Positions 9,334-17,842 of a stretch of 64,000 nt of DNA are shown in pieces. A model generated the notes under the pieces. The model worked only from the letters and a program-made list of their open reading frames with translations, was not told where the DNA came from and ran no database searches. A program made the translations under genes and the position numbers. Origin of the DNA: Paenibacillus sp. TCA20 (GTDB taxonomy: Bacteria > Bacillota > Bacilli > Paenibacillales > Paenibacillaceae); assembly GCF_000732325.1 (NCBI RefSeq), contig NZ_BBIW01000004.1, positions 1 through 64,000 on the forward strand, given 5' to 3'. Position 1 is the first letter of the stretch. Every line of letters begins with the position of its first letter.

Positions 9334-10083
9334 TTAGATCTCCTCCTTCCACTCCACTAGGCTTGGGGATAGATCCAGAATGGATTCATACTGCGCGATA
9401 TTCCCCCATTTGCCTTCAGGATCAAGCTTTTTGTAGCGGACATACTTCTGAACGCGCTCCTCAAGAGGGCCGGCCCAGCCCAGATGCTTGATCCGCAGAT
9501 CGGTCGTTAATCCCTGCAGCGCCGCACAGGTGGCTGGAAGACGGGGAACATGATGCGCTCTTTCGGGATAGAGATAGGGGAAGCCTGGAAAATAGCGGAC
9601 AAGCGTCATCGTCTGACGGCGATGCGCCTGCCACAGTTCATCCTCCCGATAATACTGTCTGCTCCCCCACATATCATACAGTCGGAAGCTGACCCAATCG
9701 TAACGATCCTGGTTAATCAGGTTCCGAATACTCCGCTTCGCACGCTCTTCATACAACTCATCGGCATCGACGGCAAGGATCCAGTCTGGTGAAGTGGAGA
9801 CCGTCGTCTGCCACAGGATCGAGCGGAGCTTCCACTCCTCATCAAACAGAGACGAAGCCAAAGTAACCAGCTTCTCTACCTTGTCGCAGGATCTGCAGAT
9901 TTCAAGCGTGTGGTCTGTGCTTGCATCGTCCACAATCACGATATGATCAACAAAGGTAGACAGATCCTCCAGCACTTCCTCCAAATATCGGCCCCCTTCA
10001 TTACGAACCTGAAGCATGGCCGTCAGCTTATTGTTATCCTTCTTCCTCACTGGGGATATAGGTGATGAATTAGATGTTGTCAT
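9334..10083 (-). CDS. GT2 family glycosyltransferase
   Basis: A 249-residue GT-A enzyme without TPR units. It shows LTAMLQVRNEGGRYLEEVLE, HIVIVDDASTDHTLEIC and DWILAVDADELYEE, so both the nucleotide-binding Asp and the DXD metal motif are present. The size matches short bacterial GT2 proteins that add a single sugar. It lies 11 bases after the preceding TPR-type gene and directly before the GT4 gene, in one operon on the minus strand. Confidence 0.85.
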   Translation of the reverse strand: MTTSNSSPISPVRKKDNNKLTAMLQVRNEGGRYLEEVLEDLSTFVDHIVIVDDASTDHTLEICRSCDKVEKLVTLASSLFDEEWKLRSILWQTTVSTSPDWILAVDADELYEERAKRSIRNLINQDRYDWVSFRLYDMWGSRQYYREDELWQAHRRQTMTLVRYFPGFPYLYPERAHHVPRLPATCAALQGLTTDLRIKHLGWAGPLEERVQKYVRYKKLDPEGKWGNIAQYESILDLSPSLVEWKEEI

Positions 10084-10094
10084 CGTCTTTCGGC

Positions 10095-11279
10095 TCAGCT
10101 CCCTTGCTCCAGAATGCGAAGCTTCTCGTCGAGCGCATCGAGCGCAATAATCTGCACAAGCACATCCTCATCGCTCTCGGCTGCTTCCATGAATAGGCGG
10201 ATTGCGGTGTGCCGGTCACCTCTCATGGCTTCTACACTGCCTGACAGTATGCGGAATTCCCTTCTGTCCTGCTCCGTTTGCAGATCGGAGGCTGCAACCT
10301 CGCCGAGTGCTTTTTCGAGGCGGCCGGTTTCCCGGTACAGCTGAAAGGATAGATGCCTTGCATTCTGCTCTGACAGTAGGTCCAGCATGGATAAGGCTGC
10401 ACGATAATCATCGTTGAATCGATAGATATGGAACAAGGCCGTCGTTCCTTGCCCATCAGCCATGAATTGAAGAAGTGAATGATATTTGTTCGTGTCAGCA
10501 TCACTATAGGCTGTAATTCCGTAGGTGCTGACAGCCTGAGTCAGATTGCCCTGCTGTGCTTGAATGGCCGAGAGGAATCTGTAATGCGTGATCAGTGCGT
10601 TATTTCTGCCCTGCATGACAGCCTGCAGGAAGGCCTCCTCCGCATAGCGAAGAGCATTCTTATCCTCCAGTAAGTACATATAGACCGACAGCAGGAAGGA
10701 GACCGTCTCATGAGGACCGGATTGTTCCCGTAACGATTCGTAGTAGGCGGCTCGCTCTGACCACTGACGGCGATAAACGGATGTCGTCTCACTGCGGATA
10801 AGCTCATGAATGGCCTCTTGAAAAAGCACATCATAGACAGCAGATTCCTCCTGTAAGAGGAGGGAGGCATAGCCTCGGAAGGCCCAATCCAGACATTTCA
10901 TCTCTGAGTCAGAGCATACAAGACTGGATATCGCTGTCAATTGCTGCATACATGCTTTGTATAGTCCTTCATCTGACTCATCAAGATGGGCAGGCTCGTA
11001 TGTAATCATATGCTTCGGGTGCATGGAGGCCGCTGCATGCACCCAGTATGGATGGGCCACGAAGGCAATGGTATTCTCATTCCAGATCTGAGGCAGCACG
11101 CTCCTGAGTATATAATTTAATTTCACAGGTTCGGAGTGTTCATGGAATTCTTCTTTCGGCCGGCTTGTAACATAGTATACAGGGGCTGACTCACAGAGAA
11201 GGGCCAGGAGTCGCTTCAGTATCGGATCTGCGATGTTGGGTGATGGAAATATGACAAATTGAAGAGTGTCCAACTTCAT
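10095..11279 (-). CDS. TPR-like protein with possible degenerate GT-B N-terminal domain
   Basis: I do not recognise a named family. The 394-residue product starts LQFVIFPSPNIADPILKRLL and has VYYVTSRP and IAFVAHPYWVHAAASMHPK, which resembles the first lobe of GT-B glycosyltransferases but lacks a donor-binding lobe. From about residue 190 the sequence is all helical with TPR-like units (RFLSAIQAQQGNLTQAVSTY). The start is uncertain: ATG 11279 has AAGGAG only 3 bases away, TTG 11273 has better spacing, and the frame opens at 11324. It is the first gene of the minus-strand glycosyltransferase operon. Confidence 0.6.
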   Translation of the reverse strand: MKLDTLQFVIFPSPNIADPILKRLLALLCESAPVYYVTSRPKEEFHEHSEPVKLNYILRSVLPQIWNENTIAFVAHPYWVHAAASMHPKHMITYEPAHLDESDEGLYKACMQQLTAISSLVCSDSEMKCLDWAFRGYASLLLQEESAVYDVLFQEAIHELIRSETTSVYRRQWSERAAYYESLREQSGPHETVSFLLSVYMYLLEDKNALRYAEEAFLQAVMQGRNNALITHYRFLSAIQAQQGNLTQAVSTYGITAYSDADTNKYHSLLQFMADGQGTTALFHIYRFNDDYRAALSMLDLLSEQNARHLSFQLYRETGRLEKALGEVAASDLQTEQDRREFRILSGSVEAMRGDRHTAIRLFMEAAESDEDVLVQIIALDALDEKLRILEQGS

Positions 11280-11406
11280 CCGCTCCTTCAACAGCTGTAC
11301 TGATACACAGGCTTCTGCCTGCATCTATATACTGTATGGGAGCAGAGGGCAGTTCATGAACAATTTCTTATGCTGGGCATATCGGACTGGCGGCTTCCAG
11401 GCGCAC

Positions 11407-11455
11407 AAAAAAAGAGCATGATCCCTGAGTTTGCACTCAGATCATGCTCTTTTTG
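11407..11455. terminator. Strong bidirectional terminator
   Basis: A long stem (AAAGAGCATGATC pairing with GATCATGCTCTTT, with an inner CTGAG/CTCAG) is flanked by A-rich and T-rich tracts. It terminates the minus-strand tagO-like gene and insulates it from the downstream glycosyltransferase operon. Confidence 0.85.
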
Positions 11456-11473
11456 AATATTAATCCTATGCGG

Positions 11474-12433
11474 TTAGATCTGTACCAGCATCAGAATGAT
11501 CGAGGACAAGCAGAGACATACACTCACGAGACATAAGACGGCCAAAGTCTGCTTATGGGTCAGGCCTGCTCTGAGTAATCTGTAATGCGCCTGGCTTGCA
11601 TCTGCCTGATAGATCGCTTTTCCTTCAAGGAAACGCTTAATGACAACGAAGAGGTTATCGAAGATCGGAACACCTAATGCCAGAATCGGAATAAGAATCG
11701 ATAGAACCGTTGCCTGCTTGAATGCTCCATCCAGGGCGATGACGGCGAGAATAAACCCGAGGAACGTAGCTCCCGCATCTCCCATAAATACTTTGGCAGG
11801 CGGTTTGTTGAATTTAAGGTAGCCTGCAGTTACACCGACAAGTACGATTGCGAGCAGGGCCGAGTGGCTCTGACCCATCGTTAATGCCACAATGAACAAT
11901 GTCGTGCCCGAAATGGCGGATAGCCCACCTGCCAGCCCGTCCATTCCATCGGAGAAGTTAATAACTGTCGTAACACCGAAGATCCACAGAATGGTCAGTG
12001 TAAATTGCAGCCAGACCGGAAGTGAGATGTATTCCTCACTGAAAGGGTTATAGAAGCCGGTAAAACGAATACCAGCTAAATATACAATGACGGCAGCGGA
12101 TACTTGAACGAGCATTTTGGGCAGAGCGGGAAAGTCCTTGCCTCTGGTCTTGTACCAATCATCAACGGTTCCAATGACGAGCAGAAGCAGTCCTCCGGCA
12201 AATAAGGCCGCCGTCTGCCATGTATATTCGCCCGAGAATAGCAGATAGGCGATGAAAAATCCGGCAAAGATCGCATAGCTTGCGGTCAGAGGGATCGGTT
12301 TCTTGTGCAGCTTGCGCTCCTCATTCTCTCTAGGCTTGTCCACAAAATCGATCTTAAGAGCAAGCCTGCCTAATGGAGGAATGAGCAGCACAACAATGAG
12401 CAGGGATACGATAAAGGCACCAGCATACAGCAT
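11474..12433 (-). CDS. TagO/WecA-like undecaprenyl-phosphate GlcNAc-1-phosphate transferase
   Basis: A 319-residue polytopic membrane protein of the MraY/WecA family, which moves a sugar-1-phosphate from UDP-sugar to undecaprenyl phosphate to start teichoic acid or other envelope glycans. The signatures DFVDKPRENEERKLHKKPIP, GTVDDWYKTRGK, NFSDGMDGLAGG and VFMGDAGATFLGF are all present. The usual His-rich loop (HxHHR) reads QAHYR here, so two of its histidines are missing. The ATG at 12433 (MLYAGAF) is preferred; the frame extends to 12460 without a ribosome site. It may be a paralogue specialised for the adjacent glycan locus. Confidence 0.85.
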   Translation of the reverse strand: MLYAGAFIVSLLIVVLLIPPLGRLALKIDFVDKPRENEERKLHKKPIPLTASYAIFAGFFIAYLLFSGEYTWQTAALFAGGLLLLVIGTVDDWYKTRGKDFPALPKMLVQVSAAVIVYLAGIRFTGFYNPFSEEYISLPVWLQFTLTILWIFGVTTVINFSDGMDGLAGGLSAISGTTLFIVALTMGQSHSALLAIVLVGVTAGYLKFNKPPAKVFMGDAGATFLGFILAVIALDGAFKQATVLSILIPILALGVPIFDNLFVVIKRFLEGKAIYQADASQAHYRLLRAGLTHKQTLAVLCLVSVCLCLSSIILMLVQI

Positions 12434-12753
12434 GGAACAGAAATCACCACTTTTCAGCATTTTTTTAATTATGAAATAGATTCCATTTATTCAAATTATA
12501 GCTGTTTGTTTCGGGAATTGTCGATGGTTTTCTTCAGTCCTTACTATTCCGAGTAACAAGAGCGTGATAGTACAAAAGAAAAAATATTCCACTTTTTAAT
12601 TAAATTTAGGAAAAAATCTTTTTTATTTTGGTTTTGTTTGCTATAATTTCCCACAAAGAGAAGCGAAAGGTAAAACTTCCGTGCTTTCTATCACAACATC
12701 ACGTCTTTCTCTTCGCAAATGACTCTTGTCGATCATGAAGGGGGAAAAAAGGA
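12434..12753. other. Divergent intergenic region between tagO-like gene and sugar ABC operon
   Basis: This AT-rich stretch has no credible gene. It holds an extended -10 promoter for the plus-strand operon, listed separately, and a pair of similar arms (GAGAAGCGAAAG near 12659 and CTTTCTCTTCGC near 12707) that could fold in the leader. Confidence 0.6.
12639..12647 (+). promoter_or_regulatory. Extended -10 promoter of the CUT1/DUF4127 operon
   Basis: TGCTATAAT matches an extended -10 element (TGn-TATAAT). A T-rich weak -35 lies upstream. It would give a leader of about 100 bases before the solute-binding protein gene. Confidence 0.5.
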
Positions 12754-14073
12754 ATGAGAAGAAGCAAAAGAGGTTTCAAGCTGTCGTGTTTAACCCTGTT
12801 GTTGCTATCCCTATTGCTTAGTGCATGCAGTGGTGGAGGCGGTAATAACGGAGCGGACCCTGCACAAACACCTGCTGATCCGGGTTCAGGAGGAACAGAG
12901 GAAACCAGTGAGCCGATTGAGCTTGAGTTCTGGACGATTGCCCTTCAGCCTACGTTTAACGACTATTTTAACGGACTGATTGACGAGTACGAGGCAGCAC
13001 ATGAGAATGTGACGATCAAATGGAGTGATTTTCCGTTTGATGCGATCACCCAGAAGCTGCTGACGACAACAGCCAATAATGAAAGTCCGGATGTCGTGAA
13101 CCTCAACACCGAGTTTGCGAGTCAAATGGGCACCAAGGGTGCGCTGACCGACCTGAACGAACACCTCACAGATGAAGAGAAGGCCGTATATTTTGACGGA
13201 ATCTTCAATTCCACCATCATTAACGACAAAGCTTATGCCCTCCCATGGTACACCGGTACCGAAGTGCTGTTTATGAACAAGAAAATAGTGGAGGAGGCTG
13301 GACTTGATCCGGCAAATCCGCCGCAAACCAGAGAGGAACTGGCAGAGTGGGCCCGTACGGTTAAGGAAAAGACCGGCAAAGCCGGTTATGCGGTGCAGCT
13401 CGTTTCGAAGCTTCTGCCCATCGACGGTATCCAGATTCTGAACGAAGACAAGACCGCAGCTGCCTTCAATACACCTGAAATGGTGGCTATGATCGAGAAC
13501 CTGAAGGGGTTAATGGAAGAGGGACTGGTCGTGAAGGAGGATGCTGAATTCTCCAAGCAGATCCAGTTCTACTCGGCAGAGCAGACGGCCTTTGTACTTG
13601 CTGGACCAACCTTCATCAACTTTATCAAGACATCCGCACCTGATGTGTACGAGAACACGATTGCTGTATCCTTGCCGACAGGTAAAGCCGGCCTCAGATT
13701 GTCCAACTCCATGAACATTGTCGTTCCTTCCAAGACTGAGCATCCGGAAGCAGCAGCTGAGTTCGCCAAATTTATTACCAATGCAGCCAATCAAACGGCT
13801 TTCTCCAAAGTAGCCAATACACTGCCTTCCACGAAGGAGTCCGTTGAGGATCCGTTCTTCAAGGAATCTGATGGATCGCTTGAAGCTGAAGCGAAGCTGG
13901 CATCGAGCCAAAGTCTTACCGAAGCGACAGACTACATGGTCGGCGTACCGAATGCAGGCGACATTAACTCTGCGATCGCACGCGGACTGCAGGAGATCTT
14001 GCTGAACGGTAAAGAGATTCAGGCCACGCTGGATGCAGTAGAGACCGAAGTGAACAATATCCTGAAGCAGTAG
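12754..14073 (+). CDS. ABC transporter sugar-binding lipoprotein (CUT1 type)
   Basis: A 439-residue extracellular solute-binding protein. A positively charged start, a hydrophobic run and the lipobox LLSACSGG (cleavage before Cys at about residue 25) mark it as a lipoprotein. It is followed by a Gly/Asn/Pro linker and a family 1 binding fold (IELEFWTIALQP, GKAYALPWYTGTEVLFMNKK). It would capture an oligosaccharide or amino sugar for the two permeases that follow. The operon encodes no ATPase, as is usual for CUT1 systems that share an MsmX-type ATPase. The ribosome site is AAAAAAGGA. Confidence 0.88.
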   Translation: MRRSKRGFKLSCLTLLLLSLLLSACSGGGGNNGADPAQTPADPGSGGTEETSEPIELEFWTIALQPTFNDYFNGLIDEYEAAHENVTIKWSDFPFDAITQKLLTTTANNESPDVVNLNTEFASQMGTKGALTDLNEHLTDEEKAVYFDGIFNSTIINDKAYALPWYTGTEVLFMNKKIVEEAGLDPANPPQTREELAEWARTVKEKTGKAGYAVQLVSKLLPIDGIQILNEDKTAAAFNTPEMVAMIENLKGLMEEGLVVKEDAEFSKQIQFYSAEQTAFVLAGPTFINFIKTSAPDVYENTIAVSLPTGKAGLRLSNSMNIVVPSKTEHPEAAAEFAKFITNAANQTAFSKVANTLPSTKESVEDPFFKESDGSLEAEAKLASSQSLTEATDYMVGVPNAGDINSAIARGLQEILLNGKEIQATLDAVETEVNNILKQ

Positions 14074-14110
14074 TGCCACTTGAGTGTAAGAAGAACTGGA
14101 ATGCATTAAG

Positions 14111-14138
14111 TGAGGCAAGGAATACGTTTCTTGCCTCA
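14111..14138 (+). terminator. Hairpin between binding-protein gene and permease genes (attenuator or mRNA stabiliser)
   Basis: A perfect 9-bp stem (TGAGGCAAG / CTTGCCTCA) with a 10-nt loop and no T-tract. Hairpins at this position commonly protect the upstream message and reduce permease expression relative to the binding protein. Confidence 0.6.
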
Positions 14139-14163
14139 TCTAATTCACAAGGGGGGAATGCAA

Positions 14164-15042
14164 ATGAGGTGGGTTCGTTCTGAATCTTTTGCAGCCTGGG
14201 CATTCATGACCCCAGGTTTGCTCATTATTGCCGTGTTTGTATTTTGGCCGATTATTTATGGAATACCGCTGTCATTAACGAATTATTCCGTCATTGGGGA
14301 AACCAAGTATGTCGGTTTGGATAACTTCAAGAATGCGTTCCTGGATAAGAACTTCACCATTTCCTTATGGAATTCACTGGTATACGTTATCGTGGTTCCG
14401 TTTATCCAGATCTTTTCTATCTTAATGGCGATTCTCGTGAACAGCCGTATACCTGGAATTAAGCTCTTCCGTGCGGCGTACTACATTCCTGTCGTTACCT
14501 CCATGGTTGCTGTAGCCTTGATTTGGAGCTGGCTGCTGAGCAGCAATGGGGTGGTCAACTACCTGCTGATGCAGGTAGGAATTATCAGTGAGCAGGTATC
14601 CTGGCTGTCGACCAGTGAAACAGCACTGGCTACGCTCATGTTTATTACGATGTGGAAAGCGCTTGGATATTACATGATGCTGTATCTCGCAGGACTTCAG
14701 GGTATTCCGAATGACCTCTACGAGGCAGCGAGAGTGGATGGGGCAAACCGAATGCAGCTGATTTGGTCCATTACCCTGCCGCTTCTGCGCCCGCATATCT
14801 TTTTCTGCTCCTTGATCTCCGTGATGGGTGCAGTGCGCGTATTTGATGAGGTATATATTCTGACCAAGGGCGGACCGGGGACATCGACGCTCGTATCCAG
14901 TGTGTATATATTTGAAAAAGGTTTGGAGCAGTTTAATTTCGGTTATGCCTCTGCGCTGGGACTCATTGTGAGTGTGCTGATCGGCGGACTCAGTGTCATC
15001 GTGTTTAAGCTGAACCAGAAGGGCGGTGTCAATTCATACTGA
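14164..15042 (+). CDS. Sugar ABC transporter permease (MalF/UgpA-like)
   Basis: A 292-residue inner-membrane permease with six predicted membrane spans, starting AAWAFMTPGLLIIAVFVFWP. The cytoplasmic EAA loop reads DLYEAARVDGANRMQLIWSI, the contact point for the ATPase. The ATG at 14164 is favoured because GGGGGG at 14151-14156 has 7-base spacing; the ATG at 14158 is too close. It ends at 15042 with TGATG, overlapping the next start by one base. Confidence 0.87.
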   Translation: MRWVRSESFAAWAFMTPGLLIIAVFVFWPIIYGIPLSLTNYSVIGETKYVGLDNFKNAFLDKNFTISLWNSLVYVIVVPFIQIFSILMAILVNSRIPGIKLFRAAYYIPVVTSMVAVALIWSWLLSSNGVVNYLLMQVGIISEQVSWLSTSETALATLMFITMWKALGYYMMLYLAGLQGIPNDLYEAARVDGANRMQLIWSITLPLLRPHIFFCSLISVMGAVRVFDEVYILTKGGPGTSTLVSSVYIFEKGLEQFNFGYASALGLIVSVLIGGLSVIVFKLNQKGGVNSY

Positions 15043-15923
15043 TGGAAACAGTCGAGTTAACCCAAGCTGACAAGTTGATCGAGACGAGCAAGCGCAAGAA
15101 AAAAGTAGTCAACGGATTGCGGATGGCGATTACGTACTTGCTATTGCTCCTCCTGGCTATCTTTATGATGGGACCGTTCTTATGGCTGCTGAGTGTGTCG
15201 CTGATGCCGGGTCGTAATATTTTCTCGTCGCCGCCTGCGATCTTCCCGACCTTTATTGATTTTGAGAACTATGTGCAGGTATGGCAGTTTATGAACTTCC
15301 CGAGGTATATCTGGAACACCGTTGTGATTACGGTGCTGGGTGTAGTGTTCAATATTGTATTGTCATGTATGACAGGGTATCCGCTCGCCGTATTCCGATT
15401 TAAGGGCCGTAATTTCGTGTTCGTGACCTTGATTGCAACGATGATCATTCCATCCTCCACCGCGATGATCGTGCATTACCTGACCATTCAGGATTTGGGA
15501 CTAGGCGGCTCGTACCTGGGTGTTGTGCTGCCTGCGGCGGTGTCTGTTTTTAATATCTTCCTGATGCGGCAGACGTTCCTGAATATCCCGATTGATGTGC
15601 GTGATTCCGGAAAGATCGACGGAGCCTCCGAATTTAGGATTTGGTGGCAGCTGATCCTGCCGCTGGTGAAGCCAGGGATTGCGGTTATTGCCCTGCTGGA
15701 GTTCATGTCGTTCTGGAACAGCTTCCTGTGGCCGATGGTTATTCTGGATGACCCATTGAAGTACCCGCTTGCGTCCGCGCTGACGACGCTGAATGGACAG
15801 TTCTCGTATAACTTCGGCTGGATTGCCGCCGGTACGATGATCTCGGTGATTCCGATCATCGTTGTGTTCCTGTTCACACAGCGATACTACATGGAGGGTA
15901 TCGCCGGAGCAGTGAAGGGCTAA
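15042..15923 (+). CDS. Sugar ABC transporter permease (MalG/UgpE-like)
   Basis: A 293-residue partner permease with six membrane spans. The EAA loop reads DSGKIDGASEFRIWWQLILP, typical of MalG-type subunits but with DSG in place of EAA. The start overlaps the previous stop by one base (TGATG), which implies coupled translation. The protein ends at an unusual tandem palindromic repeat region. Confidence 0.87.
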   Translation: METVELTQADKLIETSKRKKKVVNGLRMAITYLLLLLLAIFMMGPFLWLLSVSLMPGRNIFSSPPAIFPTFIDFENYVQVWQFMNFPRYIWNTVVITVLGVVFNIVLSCMTGYPLAVFRFKGRNFVFVTLIATMIIPSSTAMIVHYLTIQDLGLGGSYLGVVLPAAVSVFNIFLMRQTFLNIPIDVRDSGKIDGASEFRIWWQLILPLVKPGIAVIALLEFMSFWNSFLWPMVILDDPLKYPLASALTTLNGQFSYNFGWIAAGTMISVIPIIVVFLFTQRYYMEGIAGAVKG

Positions 15924-16294
15924 GGTTTACTCTATCCCGCAGGGGAGATAGAGTTACGCCGCAGGCTAAAAGGGTTTAGAACTTCTCTATCCCGCAAGGG
16001 AGATAGAGTTACGCCGAAGGCTAAAAGGATTTAGATGTGCCTCTATCCTCCAAGGAGGTAGATGCAAGCCGCAGGCTAAAAGGTTTTCATGTAATTCTGA
16101 TCTTTCATCCCTTAACAAACTAACTAAATATCAAGGCAAGGGTGACGCGAAGCAACCCGCCACCCCTAAGCGCCAGCGAGTGTTCTGGATTCTGAGCGAC
16201 TTTTGGCTTTGAATGCATGAACAACTCCGAAGCAATCACTTCGCATTCAAAACAAGTCGGAGCGAAGAAGTCAGAACAGGAGTGAATGATAATC
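15924..16294 (+). other. 371-base non-coding region with repeats and a structured leader
   Basis: After the tandem repeats, 16088-16294 has no gene. It holds a likely stem between 16197-16216 (CGACTT...TTTGAATGC) and 16243-16262 (GCATTCAAA...AAGTCG), enclosing a smaller CGAAG/CTTCG hairpin near 16233-16248, then the ribosome site AGGAGTGA. No riboswitch class was recognised. Confidence 0.5.
15930..16087 (+). repeat. Three tandem copies of a 55-bp palindromic unit
   Basis: Units start at 15930, 15985 and 16041. The first two are nearly identical: CTCTATCCCGCA(G/A)GGGAGATAGAG is itself a hairpin (CTCTATC / GATAGAG), followed by TTACGCCG(C/A)AGGCTAAAAGG and TTTAGA. The third copy has decayed arms (CTCTATCCTCCAAGGAGGTA). 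Gene-free, between a permease gene and a DUF4127 gene. It is not a CRISPR array because there are no unique spacers. Confidence 0.85.
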
Positions 16295-17812
16295 ATGCAA
16301 ACCATCTTCATCCCACTCGACGAAAGACCATGCAACTACGAATTCCCGTACATGCTGGCAGAGGGCACGGAGCTTACAGTAGAGCGCCCTCCACTGTCGA
16401 TGCTGGGACTAAAAAAAAGACCAGGCGATATTGAACAGCTGTGGACCTGGCTCGAAGAGAAGGCCGAAGGTGCAGGAGGAGCTGTTATCGCACTGGATAC
16501 CCTTTTATACGGAGGAATTATCCCCTCCAGACTTCACAAATTCACCGAAGATGAACTCATTGCAAGGCTGACAAGGCTGCGCAAGCTCAAAGAGAAGCAT
16601 TTAAATCTTAAAATTTTTGCATTTCAGCTCATCATGCGCTGTCCGCAGTACTCCATATCAGATGAAGAGCCGGATTATTATGCCGATTGGGGACGTGAAA
16701 TTTTCCGCAAAGGCTATATCGGTCACCGAGAGGAGCTGAAGATAGCCACAGCGGAAGAGCTTGCAGAGCTTCAGGATATGAACAGCCGCCTTCCACAGGA
16801 GGTACTGGATGATTATCTGGGAAGAAGAAGCATCAACATTCAGGCGAACCGGGCCGTACTGGACTTAGTGAAGGATGGGGTTATTGACTTCCTGATCTTC
16901 CCGCAGGATGACTCTGCACCGTATGGTTATACGGCAAAGGATCAGCAGGTGGCGAGGCAGCGGATCAGTGAGCTCGATTTGGAGCTGAAGGCTTACATGT
17001 ATCCAGGAGCGGATGAAGTCGGCTGTACACTGATAACTCGGATGTTGAACGAGACGAAGGGAGTAAAGCCGCTTGTGTATCCTAGACTATCCTCGATACA
17101 AGGGGCATTTGTTACCCCGGTATATGAAGATCGTTTTTTCTACGAGACACTAAAGTATCAGATCACGGCAGCAGGAGCTTTAATTGCTTCCAGCGCGAGT
17201 GAAGCAGATCTCATCCTGCTGGCCAGTACCCCGGGTGAGACGATGATGGAGGCGGTGTCGCAGGAGCATCCATTTTTCAGCTACGATGTGTACCGCAACT
17301 TGATGGAGCTGATTGAGTACGGAAGCTACATGATGAGGGAACAAGGCAAAGCGGTAGCGGTTGCCGATGTGGGCTATGCGAATGGTGCAGATCTCAAGCT
17401 GGTCAAAATGCTGCGCCAAAAAGGCATGCTGTTTGATCTGGCAGGCTATGCCGCTTGGAATACCAGCTCGAATTCACTTGGGACTGTCATCTCGCAGGCA
17501 CTCATTTATACGCTCTACGGACGTACGCAGGAGCACCTTGATTTTCTCGCGCTTCGTTATGCGGAAGATGCATGCTACTGTGCTACAGTCCGCAAAGAAA
17601 TGAATGCAGGCGTTGTGGAGGAGATGGGCTGCAACAAGTTTCTGCTGGATGGACCGCGTGGGAAGGTGGCGGAACGCGTCGAACAGCGGCTTATTCAAGT
17701 GCTGGAGGAGAAGATCAACGGTCCGGCAGGCCGAATTGAAATTGTGGATTGTTACATGCCGTGGAATCGTACCTTTGAGGTTGGACTGAAAGTGAAATAT
17801 CATGCCGTATGA
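16295..17812 (+). CDS. DUF4127 family protein
   Basis: A 505-residue protein with the DUF4127 opening IFIPLDERPCNYEFPYMLA, then FPQDDSAPYGY and YPGADEVGCTL, which are conserved family blocks. The function is not established. No signal peptide or membrane span is visible, so it is probably cytoplasmic. The ATG at 16295 fits the AGGAGTGA ribosome site better than the ATG at 16286. It lies between a sugar importer and nanE, so a role in processing an imported amino sugar or derivative is likely but inferred. Confidence 0.8.
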   Translation: MQTIFIPLDERPCNYEFPYMLAEGTELTVERPPLSMLGLKKRPGDIEQLWTWLEEKAEGAGGAVIALDTLLYGGIIPSRLHKFTEDELIARLTRLRKLKEKHLNLKIFAFQLIMRCPQYSISDEEPDYYADWGREIFRKGYIGHREELKIATAEELAELQDMNSRLPQEVLDDYLGRRSINIQANRAVLDLVKDGVIDFLIFPQDDSAPYGYTAKDQQVARQRISELDLELKAYMYPGADEVGCTLITRMLNETKGVKPLVYPRLSSIQGAFVTPVYEDRFFYETLKYQITAAGALIASSASEADLILLASTPGETMMEAVSQEHPFFSYDVYRNLMELIEYGSYMMREQGKAVAVADVGYANGADLKLVKMLRQKGMLFDLAGYAAWNTSSNSLGTVISQALIYTLYGRTQEHLDFLALRYAEDACYCATVRKEMNAGVVEEMGCNKFLLDGPRGKVAERVEQRLIQVLEEKINGPAGRIEIVDCYMPWNRTFEVGLKVKYHAV

Positions 17813-17842
17813 ATCAGGCAGGAGTAACCAGGAAGAGGGTGT

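Noticed and set aside
8390..9337. 315-codon plus-strand frame antisense to the GT4 gene
   Set aside because: The minus strand encodes a full GT4 enzyme with all motifs; the plus frame matches nothing.
15930..16087. CRISPR array
   Set aside because: Only three units, spacing filled by repeat sequence rather than unique spacers, and no cas genes.
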